NCBI GenBank assembly: GCA_036925085.1
Contig: JAUPFP010000001.1
Span: forward strand, 3,208,001 to 3,272,000
Direction: 5' to 3'
DNA: 64,000 bases
DNA from: Brachycybe producta
Lineage: Eukaryota > Arthropoda > Diplopoda > Playtdesmida > Andrognathidae
Shown one piece after another: positions 1 to 10,190 of the stretch (positions within the stretch are counted from its first letter, which is position 1; every line of letters begins with the position of its first letter). A program made the translations under genes and the position numbers. The notes beneath the pieces are model-generated. The model was given only the letters and a program-made list of their open reading frames with translations. It made no database searches and was not told the DNA's origin.

Positions 1-223
1 TTATTTGAAGCGTTTTAAAAACTGGTTAATGAACCAATGAGTCAACCAACTTTTAAAATAATTCATCAAATGGTTCAGAGAATATTGGAATTATTTTAAA
101 ATTATTACCTATTGTAAAAAGCAGAAATCCTAATCCAACTATAATATAAGTGAAAACCTAAGAAAAAATTAATAATATAAGTTGCTTAAAAGTTTGCACA
201 AAATTCATAAGAAATATGATGAC

Positions 224-542
224 TAGGGATCGGATTTTTATGCAAAATCAAACAAATGTTTCTCAATTTAATGCTGAAGTGCCAATTGTGAAATCATCAT
301 CATCATCATTAGAGCAACTGTATCTATGGTTTTTTTTTCTAATCAAAAGGCTGGTTAGAGGCTAGATGTCTGGTTACTATCAGTTGTCAACTAAAGTTCT
401 AGCCTCTAACTAGTGTTTTTTAATTGAAAAAAACAAAACAATTATTGGTTGATTATAAGAGGAATTGTTACTTCACAGTTGGATCTTAAGGGCCACAGAT
501 TGAGAAACATCTGTTTGATATTGCATAAAAGTCCGAGCCCTG
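224..542. mobile_element. hAT-like foldback MITE, copy A
   Basis: The element starts TAGGGATCGGATTTTTATGC and ends with the complement (GCATAAAAGTCCGAGCCCTG). Long imperfect arms continue inward through TTTCTCAATTT and CCAATTGTGAA, and there is an inner inverted pair around GTTAGAGGCTAGA and TCTAGCCTCTAAC. Flanking octamers ATGATGAC (216-223) and ATGATAAC (543-550) match at 7 of 8 positions, as an aged 8-bp target duplication would. There is no coding capacity. Five more copies lie in this window. The hAT assignment rests on the 8-bp duplication and the TIR start, and no transposase is present. Confidence 0.75.
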
Positions 543-596
543 ATGATAACTGAAACATTTTTTTTATAAAACGACATAATTTTTATTAGTAATAAT

Positions 597-905
597 TAGG
601 GTTCAGAATTATATGAAAAATCAAGCCAGATGTTTCTCAATCTTTGGCCCAAGTGCCAATTGTGAAGAATCACTCTCCCATTTAGATCAACCAACAATTA
701 TGAATTTTTTTTTTCTAATAAAAAAAACACTGCTTAGAGGCTAGAACTCTCTAGTTGACAATTGGTAGTAACCAGACATGTAGCCTCTAACCAACCTTTT
801 TTTGTTAGAATAAACATAATTGCAGTTGCAACAATGATGATTATTACTTCACAATTGACAATTGGGCCACAAATTGAGAAACATTTACTTGATATTGCAA
901 AATAA
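597..905. mobile_element. hAT-like foldback MITE, copy B (degenerate)
   Basis: Same family as the element at 224-542. It opens TAGGGTTCAGAATTATATG, carries GGCCCAAGTGCCAATTGTGAA and the inner TAGAGGCTAGAAC / TAGCCTCTAACC pair, and ends around TTGATATTGCAAAA. The right terminus has lost the CCGAGCCCT end, so the right boundary is approximate and no target duplication is clear. Confidence 0.65.
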
Positions 906-981
906 TTTTCTTTAAAAAATAATTTTACAAAAATTGACTAAATATAATAATAATTATATTAAATAATTGAATAATTTTTAC

Positions 982-2738
982 CAGATTTCCAGACAAGAAT
1001 TGTTTGACGGTGACAGAGGTGGCCAGCACCCATGCCATATAACCAATTAGAGTGCAACCAATGAGCTATTTTACAGTCAAAATGAAACAAAAATTGTATT
1101 AAAAAAATACTCAATAATTTTTTTTTGTTCTTGTTTAGTGTTTTCACAAAGAAAAATTTGAAAAACTAGTAAAAAAAAATACAATAAAAAAAAGATGATT
1201 AACGGATGTTTGTAAAATATCGGGGGTTAAAGGTTACAGAGATATTTGTATTTATTTTGCTCAGAATCCCGCTTTTGTGAAAAAGAACTTCCCTTTAAAA
1301 GTTTATTGTTAATCGGGTTTTAATGCATTAAAATGAGTTTCCTTTTCCTGTATTTGAATTAAAAACTTTTTGGAAAAAAAATCTGTAAAAAGTTACTATA
1401 ATATTTTAGAAAATTTATAAATTTTTCTGTAAATATTACTGAAAGGTTTAACTGAAATTTGACTTTTAATTTTTTTTAAATAATATTGTTCTAATCTGTC
1501 CAAGAAACATATATTTTAAAATAAAAATGCAAAGTTTTCAAACCCTCCCTTTTAATTTAAATTATAATTATGAAAGTGTTAGAAACTAGAAGAGTAAATG
1601 AATCACTTAAAAGTATTTTCATTATGTTATCTTTCGAAATAAACTTTTTATAGACAGACAATATCATTTGCTTAAAGTTGTGTTATTTTCAAACTTTAGA
1701 CAAATAAAAAGCTTATTTTAAAAGATAACCATGAAAATACCTTCTAGTTTCTAAACCACTTTCTAAGTTTGCTTTTAAAAAAACAAAATAACCAGATGTT
1801 GAGCGACATTTACACATTAAATCCACTTTTAGGTTAATTCATTTACTCTTCTAGTTTCTAAAACACTTTCAAACTGACAACGACAAACCAAATTATTAAA
1901 AAATAGATACAAAAAATAGGTTCAAATTTGGATTGAGGAGTTTTTAATTTTTTTATTAGTAATTTTTTTTTTAAAAATTAAAAGAATACATTAAACATTA
2001 TTCGAAATTGGTGCAAATATTGACAAAAATCTAATAATTTTTTATTTTTCATTTTAAAAAATACCATGAAAATACCTTTAATAATCCTTCTAGTTTCTAA
2101 AGCACTTTTAAAGTTTTTTTTTCTTCTTAATTTTGCTTCTAAAAAACAGGATAACCAGAATTTGATGGAGATTATTTACACTTTAAAACCACTTTTAGGT
2201 TAATTCGTTTACTTTTCTAGTTTCTAAAACACTTTCAAACTGAAAAAAGACAAACCAAATTATTAAAAAATAGGTTCAAATGTGGATTTTTAATTTTTTA
2301 GTAATAAATTTTAACAAATTTTAAAAAAAAATATATTAAAAATACTGTATATTATTTTTGTCTAACTATTCGAAATTTGTGGAAAAAAAATTGACAAGAA
2401 AATCAAATATTTTTGTTCATTTTTTGTTTAAAAAAATACCATGAAAAGTTTGTTATTTTAAATATTTAACTTCTGACTTGACTGTTAAAGTTTGCCAAGA
2501 AGTTTCAAACTTTTTAAAACATTATAAACATTATAAACATTATATAAATATATAATTGTCATAAAAATAATCTAAAATAAATAAATAAATTTATAATTAA
2601 AATTTAAAGTATAATTATTATTACCCATATTGCAACTGTCAAAAATGTGAGCAAATAAATTCCAAATCCAGTTTGTTCTTTTTTTCTTTTCCACATTTCA
2701 ACTGATCGAAGTATTTTTCTCTTCGAATGACGGTCCAT
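982..2738 (-). CDS. possible 5' end of an unidentified membrane-protein gene (two exons: 2738-2625, 1065-982)
   Basis: Not recognised. On the minus strand an ATG at 2738 opens a 38-codon exon: a basic, Lys/Arg-rich start followed by a hydrophobic stretch (FGIYLLTFLTVAIW). It ends at a GTAATA donor (2624). A second 28-codon exon, 1065-982, follows a TAG acceptor (CTGTAAAATAG) and ends at a GTAAAA donor. It reads LIGCTLIGYMAWVLAT and onward, strongly hydrophobic. Both junctions are phase 0, so the frame continues across the 1.56-kb intron. Together they look like a short cytoplasmic tail and the first one or two membrane segments of an integral membrane protein. Later exons would lie left of the window. 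The 28-codon exon is read in a different frame from the longest open frame there. The inference rests only on splice signals, phase and hydrophobicity, and chance is a real alternative. Confidence 0.35.
1560..2470. repeat. ACTAGAAG-core repeat units, left cluster
   Basis: Several copies of the window-wide core: GAAACTAGAAGAGTAAATG near 1583, and complements CTTCTAGTTTCTAAA near 1742, 1850, 2088 and 2215. Around them are the companion blocks TTTCGAAATAAACTTTTTAT, TTTTAAAAGATAACCATGAA and AATTCATTTACTCTTCTAG. Orientations alternate, as in the longer arrays to the right. Nothing coding is seen between them. Confidence 0.7.
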
Positions 2739-3329
2739 TTCATCGTGTTTTTTTACACTTTTTTTTTAAAAAAATCAATCAAATCAAATCAATATCTTAA
2801 TTGAAAAATCATTAACTTAACAAAAATTTGTTCCTACTGACACACAGTCCACATTCACTTTAATTTATGTTACTAATGTCTCTCTCTATCTTATAGACAA
2901 AAGGCGAAATTAGAACAATTCATTAATAATAATAATAATAATATAAAAAATAGTTGACAAACTGGTTTAACTATTTTTAAAATCCACTGATTAAAATTGT
3001 TTCAATTTTTATCACAAGGAAAATAATTTTTTTTTTAAACTTGTTGCTTTGATGAATTTTTGCAAACTAAAATTAAAACTGACAGAATTGGAAATAATAT
3101 TTGAAAGACTTTAACTTAGTTCATGCAAATCTGAACATGATGTTGTTTAACGTTCCGTGACAACAATTCTAACTGGTTTTTCGTATTTCTAACCTGTAAA
3201 TCCTCCTCCCATTTTATATTTTTTTACAATAGGTTTCAAAAAAAAAAAAATCCACATACAAACGAGAAAAAAGCCCTCCTACTTTACTAGAAAAAAAATG
3301 TTAAATATAACAGAAATATAGATAATAAC

Positions 3330-3785
3330 CTCTTGAGAGAGTATTTATCAACGTTGGAAAGTAATTTTCCAAAAATAATGAATTACTATAATTAAATTAC
3401 TTATTTTTTTAAATTAATTAGTAATTCATCAGATTATTTTTAAAACTTTGTAATTAACACTTCTCAAGAGTATTTATTAATATTGGCAAGTAACTTGCCA
3501 AAAGTAACGAATTATTGTAATTAAATTACTTATTTTCAGTAATTAGTAATTCATCACATTATTTTTTAAATTTTGTGATTTGTAATTGTAATTAACTACC
3601 TTTTTGTAATGAAAACTGTAATTGGTTTTTTTAATTACTTTTCAAATTAGTTTAAAAAAATACTAAATGTTAAAAAAAAAGTTTATAAAAAATTAATGAT
3701 TTACTGTAATTAAATTACTTTTTTTTTTAGTAATTAGTAATTAATTACGTTACTTTTAAAACTTTGTAGTTTGTAATATTTTAAC
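3330..3785. repeat. degenerate tandem repeat rich in TAATTACTAATTAC-type palindromes
   Basis: Two to three diverged units each contain GAGAGTATTTATC or AAGAGTATTTATTAATATTGG, GAATTACTATAATTAAATTA and TTAGTAATTCATCA. A third, shorter unit lies near 3690-3760. The same GAATTACTGTAATTAAATTAC block recurs at about 40637, just upstream of the single-minded start codon. It is non-coding and AT-rich, and the origin is unknown. Confidence 0.5.
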
Positions 3786-3835
3786 TATTTTTTTTGTTTT
3801 CAACTTGCTCAAAACTTACATTAGTTATTTAGATT

Positions 3836-4100
3836 TTGCATTTATTTGGGTTTCTGAAAATAATTTGCACATTTTTTAATTTTTATTTGCATAATTTGCA
3901 CATTTTGTAATTTTTATTTGCATAATTTGCATTTCTTTGGGTTTAAAATAATTATTTGCACATTTTTGAATTTTTATTTGCATAATTTGCGTTTCTGTAA
4001 ATAATTCTCACATTTTTAAATTTTTATTTGCATAATTTGTGTTTTTGAAAATAATTTGCACATTTTTGAATTTTTATTTGCATAATTTACATAACAGTTA
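3836..4100. repeat. minisatellite, TTTTTATTTGCATAATTTGCAC-like unit
   Basis: Five or so imperfect copies of a 45-70 bp unit containing AATTTTTATTTGCATAATTT and TTTGCACATTTTT follow each other. Point changes and small length differences between copies are visible. No gene is seen here or in 4101-4878, which is plain AT-rich DNA. Confidence 0.65.
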
Positions 4101-4878
4101 TACAATTATTAATTATTATTATACACTATTAATTATGCAATTATTATTATAAATTATATTAAGTATCACACAATTATTAACTATTATTATACAAAATTGT
4201 ACGAGACTGTTTGATTTTTTAAGATTTTTAAGATTTTTAAGATTTTTAGAAGAAAATAATAAAACCATAAAATCGACTATTCCGATTGACATCGTTGTAA
4301 ATTAACATTTTGCGAAAAACTCATTAGTGACCTTAATTAAAATGTTTTTTTAAAAAAAATTATAACGTTGTGATAACCTGATAAAAATTAAAAGATACCC
4401 CGGAAATAGAAAAATATGCTTTAAAAAAAATGAAGATCTCAACAAAAGTGTTAAGTCACCATTTCAAAATAAAACATTTTCGAGAAAGAAGAACCCGCCC
4501 CCCAAATTACTTCACCAAGTGCCGCCAGATAAGAAAAAGAAAAGGTGGATTTTAAGCTCTAAAAGCTTTGAAGACAAAACACAATAAAAAGCTAAAATAT
4601 ATACACACAATGATAAATGCATTAATTGTATAACACCTTATTCTAATCTGTCCATCCATCAAAAGAAATTTTGACATAATGCACTTTTGACTTTATTTCT
4701 ATAGCAAGTACAATACACACGGTCACCATTTTGAAAAACAAAAGAAATGTTGATTGTAATCACTTCAAAATTGAAAAATTCTTCAAATATTGGGAATATT
4801 TCTTTTTTAAAAAATGCTATGAATCGTGCAAAATTTTAATTATTTTTAAAAAATAATTTAAACTTCAGTTTAAAAAAA

Positions 4879-5160
4879 AACGTTGTAAATGCCAACATGC
4901 CACATATGCTGACAAGTTGTCACTATAGTGACATTGTTGGCGTTTACAACGTAACTATAGTCACTAAGTGACTGACCAGATTGCCACTTGAATTGCTACT
5001 GGCTGTTACAACGTTCTGTATGCACAACAATTCTACTTTAGTTTTTTAGCAATAGGAATAGCACTTTCATGACAAGCAAATTCTCCTGCAAAAAGCATGG
5101 CGTTTACAACCCATTTTTGATTAAAAACGTATTTTATCCTCATGTGGCATTTACAACGTT
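4879..5160. mobile_element. 282-bp foldback element with AACGTTGTAAATGCCA ends
   Basis: The terminal inverted repeats AACGTTGTAAATGCCA and TGGCATTTACAACGTT are exact. The inside contains GTTTACAACGTAACTATAGTCACT, a GTCACTATAGTGAC palindrome, and AGCACTTTCATGACAAGCAAATTC. A second, rearranged copy lies at 51777-52401 in the opposite orientation, where the inner block is present three times. No protein is encoded. Confidence 0.7.
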
Positions 5161-5735
5161 ATGGAAATGCACTCCTCAAATGCACTAATCTCGAGCAATG
5201 AGTTATGTTATAATTCCCCACTTTACTAGTTTTATTTAAATTAATTCTATTTTCTTTAAATGTAATTTGCTGTAAATTCCAGTATTACAAATTACTGCAA
5301 TGATGGCAAATTCTACATAAAAAAATCAGCATTTGCAACGTTATGAAACTCAATCATGTAATTTCGCAATGTTGAATATTAATTTTAATATATAAATATG
5401 TATTTACTATTATTTATTAATAATTCGCTTTATAATAATTGTGGAATTACTGTTATTTGTTTTACTATATTTTTTAATATATAATTTATATCTTTTTATT
5501 ATTTTATTTTAGTAATTAAACATTTATTTAAGAAATTAAGTTAAAAAATTAACAAAGTAAATAAATTTAATTTAATTTATATATTTTAAATTTAATTTAT
5601 TTATATTATTTTTTATAATTTATTTATATTTTTTTATATAATTTATTTATATTTTTTATAATTTATTTATATTATTTTATATAATTTATTTATATTATTT
5701 TAAATCATTTATTTATATTATTTTTTATAATTTAT
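5161..5735. repeat. AT-rich tract ending in a TTTATTTATATTATTTTATAA minisatellite
   Basis: From about 5400 the sequence is almost pure A/T, and from 5560 it is an imperfect tandem repeat of a unit near 30 bp containing ATAATTTATTTATATTATTTT. The LTR retrotransposon was inserted into this tract: the A/T pattern resumes on the other side at 17206. No gene is seen. Confidence 0.65.
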
Positions 5736-6584
5736 TGTAACATCCCCGTTTCCGTAGGGTTAGTAGAGAGATCTCTACTAGCCATCTAGAAGTGTCGAAT
5801 GGATGTTGATGATTAAGTCTTTCGGTCTATTGGCTCCTGTGTTGCTACTTAACCACCAGGGACACAAGGGTCGGTACCTCAGGAGACCTGTGGTAGAGAA
5901 TATTGTAGAGATGTCGTCTTACACTCGGCTGCTGGAGACTTCGTTGTCCGGTGGAAACATCGGCTACGTGGCGGCTATAATCCTAAGTCCCACTCCCATA
6001 AAATGACTGAGTCCACACATTGAATTCGTATGATGAAAATGCTCTTTTATTCAATAAACAGAGAGTCCTGTAGATTGAGAGATATCGCATCGGTCTTAAG
6101 CATAAAGACGGTCTGTCCGATCTGCCTGATCTATCCGATCTGTCCTCTCAATCTACAACCTCTTGTATTTATACTCAAAATACAATACAAACATCTGATT
6201 ATGATAACAAAGGCTCCAGGTGTGTCCAAGTCTCTTGGACACACTCGGACCTAGAAGTGAACTATCACTTAACAAGAAAACGAAAACATCTATAAGATGT
6301 ATAAATTATAACAATACAGAAGGATGTACGATCATCCTCCTATTAACAATTTGTAAAGATTCTCACGTCCAAAAGTTCTGCATCGATGGTTCTTCTAGGA
6401 TCTATCCTATTAACCATCGATGTAGTACTTTTGGGCTATTCTTCTCATCTTTGGAGGGCAGGGAGTCATCGTCGTAATGACCTCCCGGCCACCCCCAAGC
6501 ATGAGGTGAGAACCTTTCATCGATACAACTTGATTACAGGGTGTTTACAAAAATGGACGAATTCCAAACGGTGAATTCGTTACA
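5736..6584 (-). repeat. 3' LTR of the Gypsy element
   Basis: 849 bp, identical by eye to 16357-17205 except at 6554. Read on the minus strand it has a TATAAATA box (6173-6166) and an AATAAA signal (6051-6046). That puts U3 at about 6584-6140, R at about 6140-6030 and U5 from there to 5736. Small plus-strand frames inside the LTR recur in both copies only because the LTRs are duplicates. I do not regard them as genes. Confidence 0.95.
6069..6157. other. stem-loop in LTR R region
   Basis: TGTAGATTGAGAG (6069-6081) and CTCTCAATCTACA (6145-6157) form a perfect 13-bp inverted repeat with a 63-nt loop, and the loop can form a smaller GTCTT/AAGAC hairpin. The same structure is at 16690-16778 in the other LTR. 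It sits between the TATA box and the AATAAA signal, so it would be in the RNA at both ends. Confidence 0.6.
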
Positions 6585-6594
6585 CCCCCCAACT
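6585..6594 (-). other. polypurine tract of the Gypsy element
   Basis: Directly inside the 3' LTR, the minus strand reads AGTTGGGGGG followed by the LTR start TGTAAC. This is where the plus-strand primer is expected in an LTR retrotransposon. Confidence 0.75.
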
Positions 6595-7017
6595 AGTTTA
6601 AGAGTACGTCCCTGTACTCTCAAAAAGCTAACTATTAAAAATACCCGTTGGTATAAAAATCTATACGATAAAAATTATAAATCCCGTTGGATAATAAAGT
6701 TTAAAAATCACAACTCGTGATATTAATAGCATCTCGCTGTTTTAAAAATTCCTGCTTGGAATTAAAAGCAATTCTAAAAATTGACAAATAGGCGAAAGCC
6801 TATCAAATTACAAAAGGGACAATCCCCTAATATAAAAACTTCTATAAAAACGCAGGCAACTGCCTTAAAAACTACGAAAAATTCTAGACAACGGTCTATA
6901 AAAATAAATGCGAACGTGCATTAAAAATACAAAATACAAAAAGTATAAAACGCAATACTTAAAAATACTAAAAAAAACAAACAATCAAAACAAAGCAATA
7001 TTACGACCCCGGCCATG
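6595..7017 (-). other. untranslated stretch between pol stop and 3' LTR
   Basis: About 420 bp of A/T-rich sequence with short imperfect repeats (AAAAATT and CTATAAAAA blocks, a spacing near 30 bp). There is no frame of note. It probably forms the internal 3' untranslated part of the element RNA. Confidence 0.6.
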
Positions 7018-10000
7018 CTAATACGTCTGGTCGGCCCATCCAATCGCAGGGCTCTCTGGTCCTCGACGCAGTTCCATTTCGAGGAACTCGGCGGCTCCAG
7101 CCGATCCCTTGTAGTAGCGATGACTTCGGCGACCCTCGGCATGACTGGTGGCTTCATCGAACATGAGATAGGGACGGTCATCGTGGAGGGATGGCCTACG
7201 AATCGGGTTCCTGACGATGCGAATGGGACGATCTTGATCCCATCGAAAGAACTGTCGCATCCACCGGCGAATTTCATCGTCGTTTTGTTCCAGGTGGAAG
7301 ACATCGTCGTAATAATGCACTGTTGTCTTGTCCAGCCGATTGTTGATCACCAAGATGAGCGACAAAGCCCGGACGACGAGTACGACGATAAAGACTTCTG
7401 TGTCTGCAGGAAGAGAGTTCCTCGGTGGGGTCTCATTACTCTCGAAGAGCCCCAGGTACAGATGGCGACGCGGCGTTCGTTTGCGCTGCCATTGAACAAA
7501 TAAATTGTTCAGTATCGTCTCATCCTCTCGTGTACTCCGGTGTGGCTTCGTGATGGGCTTACCATCAGGGACCTTCAAGGAGACCGTGGGAGCCCCCAAT
7601 GGTAACCCCAGACGCTCCTTTACTGGCCTTCGTTTTGGCACAGCACCCATAGCCTTGGTCGACTCGTTCTTTGCCTTGGTTTCGATCCCGACAGCTTCTG
7701 TTGCTTCGGGAAGCGTCGTGGAAGCCCTAGGACACCCAGGAGCTTCTACTTCGCTCCCGGCGGCTTCCATTTCGCTGCTAATGACGACGTCATCCTTGTA
7801 AAGATGCCCCTCCGTTCGTGGGCAAATGTCACGAAGCGTGATAGCATTGTTTGGGGCTTTGCAGAAGAAACTCTTAACCTCAGAGCGAAGTTTGGTCCTC
7901 AGGCCTCTGCTGGGACGGTTTTGTTCAACGAGAGGCCTTGGCTGCCTCCAACGTCGAACGCCGCGTACCAGCAGGTCTTCTGGGAGGCCTGAATCCCGAA
8001 CCTTACTGCGAAGAGTTGTTTCCTCTCCCCAAATTCTGCTGTCGTACAGAATGACTCGTTCACCATCGTTCGTTTCATATACGTTATTCATCAAGGAGAG
8101 TCCCTGCTGATGGTATGCAACGGCCAGATCGACTAACTGATGAAGTTGCTCCTGATATTTCGCCCTTGGATCTGTTGTAGGACTGTCCACACTCTTGTTG
8201 GTGGTCTTCAACTGGACATAAGTCCTTGCAGCTTCCGGCTTGGCAACCTCTGGCTCGAGGAGATCCATCCCCTCTTCATCAATATAGAGCACGTCGATAT
8301 CTTCGTCGTTGTTGCCTTGCAACTTTTTCGGGACTTCCTGTGACACGGAGATCATCATCACCTCGGCTTCATCGATCTTGATGGTCCGTTGGTTGAGGTG
8401 GGCCACAGCGGACTCCGTGAGCCCTTCCTCACGTCGACGCTTGGCTTCTCGGTGTCGCCTGCTTGGCTTGTTCTTCTTCCGCTCCAAAACCTTGATGGGA
8501 GCGACTTCTGCGGCAGGTGGGCTGGTGAGTGGCACTGGTCGTTTTAGTGACGGCACGGCTACCTTCACTTTTGCTGCTGCTGGCTCTACCAGCTCCATGT
8601 AGGCTTTTTCTGCCTGTTTCAGGGCGGCACTCTTGCGGACGTATTCCCCCTCATCGTTCCATATCTCATGGAGGCTTCTGTGTGGTACGGGCGGTCTGTT
8701 TCGACGACTGTGGCGCTCCCAATCCGCAGGGGTCCACTCGCTGGTGTCGTTCGGATCACTTTCTTTGCCCCATTTTCTTGGTTCTGCGCCTCCGGGAGCA
8801 AACTCTCCGGGCTTGATGGCGTTAAAGAAATTAGGCTGCCCAGCCCCAATGACTCCTGGCAAAATCTTGGCCTTCTGTTCGGCCTCTTGGCGCTTTGTCA
8901 TTTTGGGTGCGGCTTCGCAGGTCCACAATCCATCGGCGATCTCTTTTTCTAATGCCACCGCTGCAGCATCGAAGATTAGTTTGGATCCGCCTGGTATTGG
9001 TACGATGGAACTCGGTCTAGCCTCTTCTCGCTGATCGAAGTATCGTCCTCTTTTGTGGGCACGACCCTGCAAGGTGGGCCCACGGACACCGTGACCCCAA
9101 CCCTGCCTGGTGGTGGCCACTTCTTCGTAGAGATTCTCCAACGGCGACTGCATAGTCGTACTTCTTTTCGAAAAAGACAAAGGAAAAGTGTTTGGATCTC
9201 GGAGCCCGAAATTCACATGCTTTTTCCGGCTCCTTCTTACCTCTTTCGATTCATTTCCAGATCTCTTCTCGATCCTTTCGATGTTTGTCGATAACTCCTT
9301 TAAATTTCGCACAAACAAAATAATACTTTCGAGGATTTTCCAAATGAAACAATAGAATTTTCCCAATTTGTCCACGATGCAATTATAACTTTCCAAAATA
9401 TGGCTGATAACGGTATAATCCGCCTTGATATCATACAGATGCCAAAAAATAGTGCCGATACATGTGTATAGCACATGGGCACAACTGTCAGTTGTGAAGA
9501 AGATAAACAATAGGACCCGGATCCATAGTGGTGCGAGGCTAGTAGACATTTCACTTAATGTATCCCTCCGCCCACGTGTTCCTTTCATGCTGGGTAGCGT
9601 CATTGACCGCTCCCTGTTTACTTCCTCATTTGAGATGCCATCTTCCTCTGTGGCGTCACTAGCATCGATATTATCGTTTATTTTTGTTGTTGCATCGATA
9701 ACTTCCGCGTTTTTCACCTCCATTTGAAATTCCATCGGCGAATTTACATCTTTTTCGTCGATTTTCATCGTTTCTGCAGGAATTTCGCTGATTTCTTCAA
9801 CAAATCCAATGGTTTCCATGGTAAAATTCGTCTTGTTACCATATTCTCTGGTGAATTTCATCGCATCTTCGCCAGGTAAGTATGAGAATTGTTGCGGGTT
9901 ATCGTCTGCTGCCATTTTTCTTTTAATTTCGACGTTACGGTCAGAATGCTTTCGGATTGCTTTCGTAATTATCTCAATTTCTTCTTCATCCTCAGAAGAT

Positions 10001-10190
10001 TCGATCCAAGCATTTTGGCATCTGCAGTGTCCACAACATCTCTTCTTACGCGAAGGTAGGTTCTTTTTCTTGACAAACGCTGTCATTTCTTTTTCTTTTA
10101 CAGGTTCCGATTCGGATTCTCCTGGCGATGAGTTACCCATGGACTCCAGGGTGTCTCCAGTCGTTGGAACATTGGGTCCGTCCTTTTGGT
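7018..10190 (-). other. C-terminal extension of pol of unknown function
   Basis: In frame with integrase and uninterrupted by stops. It has three parts: a Cys-rich and Glu/Asp-rich linker; a hydrophobic pair that could span a membrane (plus coordinates about 9540-9290), followed by a basic RRSRKK motif; and a long charged part with Pro, Ala and Lys/Arg-rich stretches and another hydrophobic segment near the end (about 7390-7340). I recognise no family. An envelope-like role is conceivable because of the hydrophobic segments and dibasic motif, but there is no signal peptide at a frame start and no separate env frame. A second structural or accessory protein cleaved by the protease is equally possible. 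Confidence 0.6.

Noticed and set aside
959..1147. 62-codon minus-strand frame starting MKTLNKNKKK
   Set aside because: The start overlaps A/T-rich intron-like sequence. A TAG acceptor inside it and a GT donor support a shorter exon in another frame instead.
5803..6574. Four short plus-strand open frames, repeated at 16424-17195
   Set aside because: They lie in the LTRs, opposite to the element's direction, overlap each other in different frames and are duplicated only because the LTRs are duplicates.
9290..9560. Separate env gene in the Gypsy element
   Set aside because: Hydrophobic segments are present, but they are in frame with pol, with no own start, signal peptide or splice evidence. 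Described as part of the pol extension instead.
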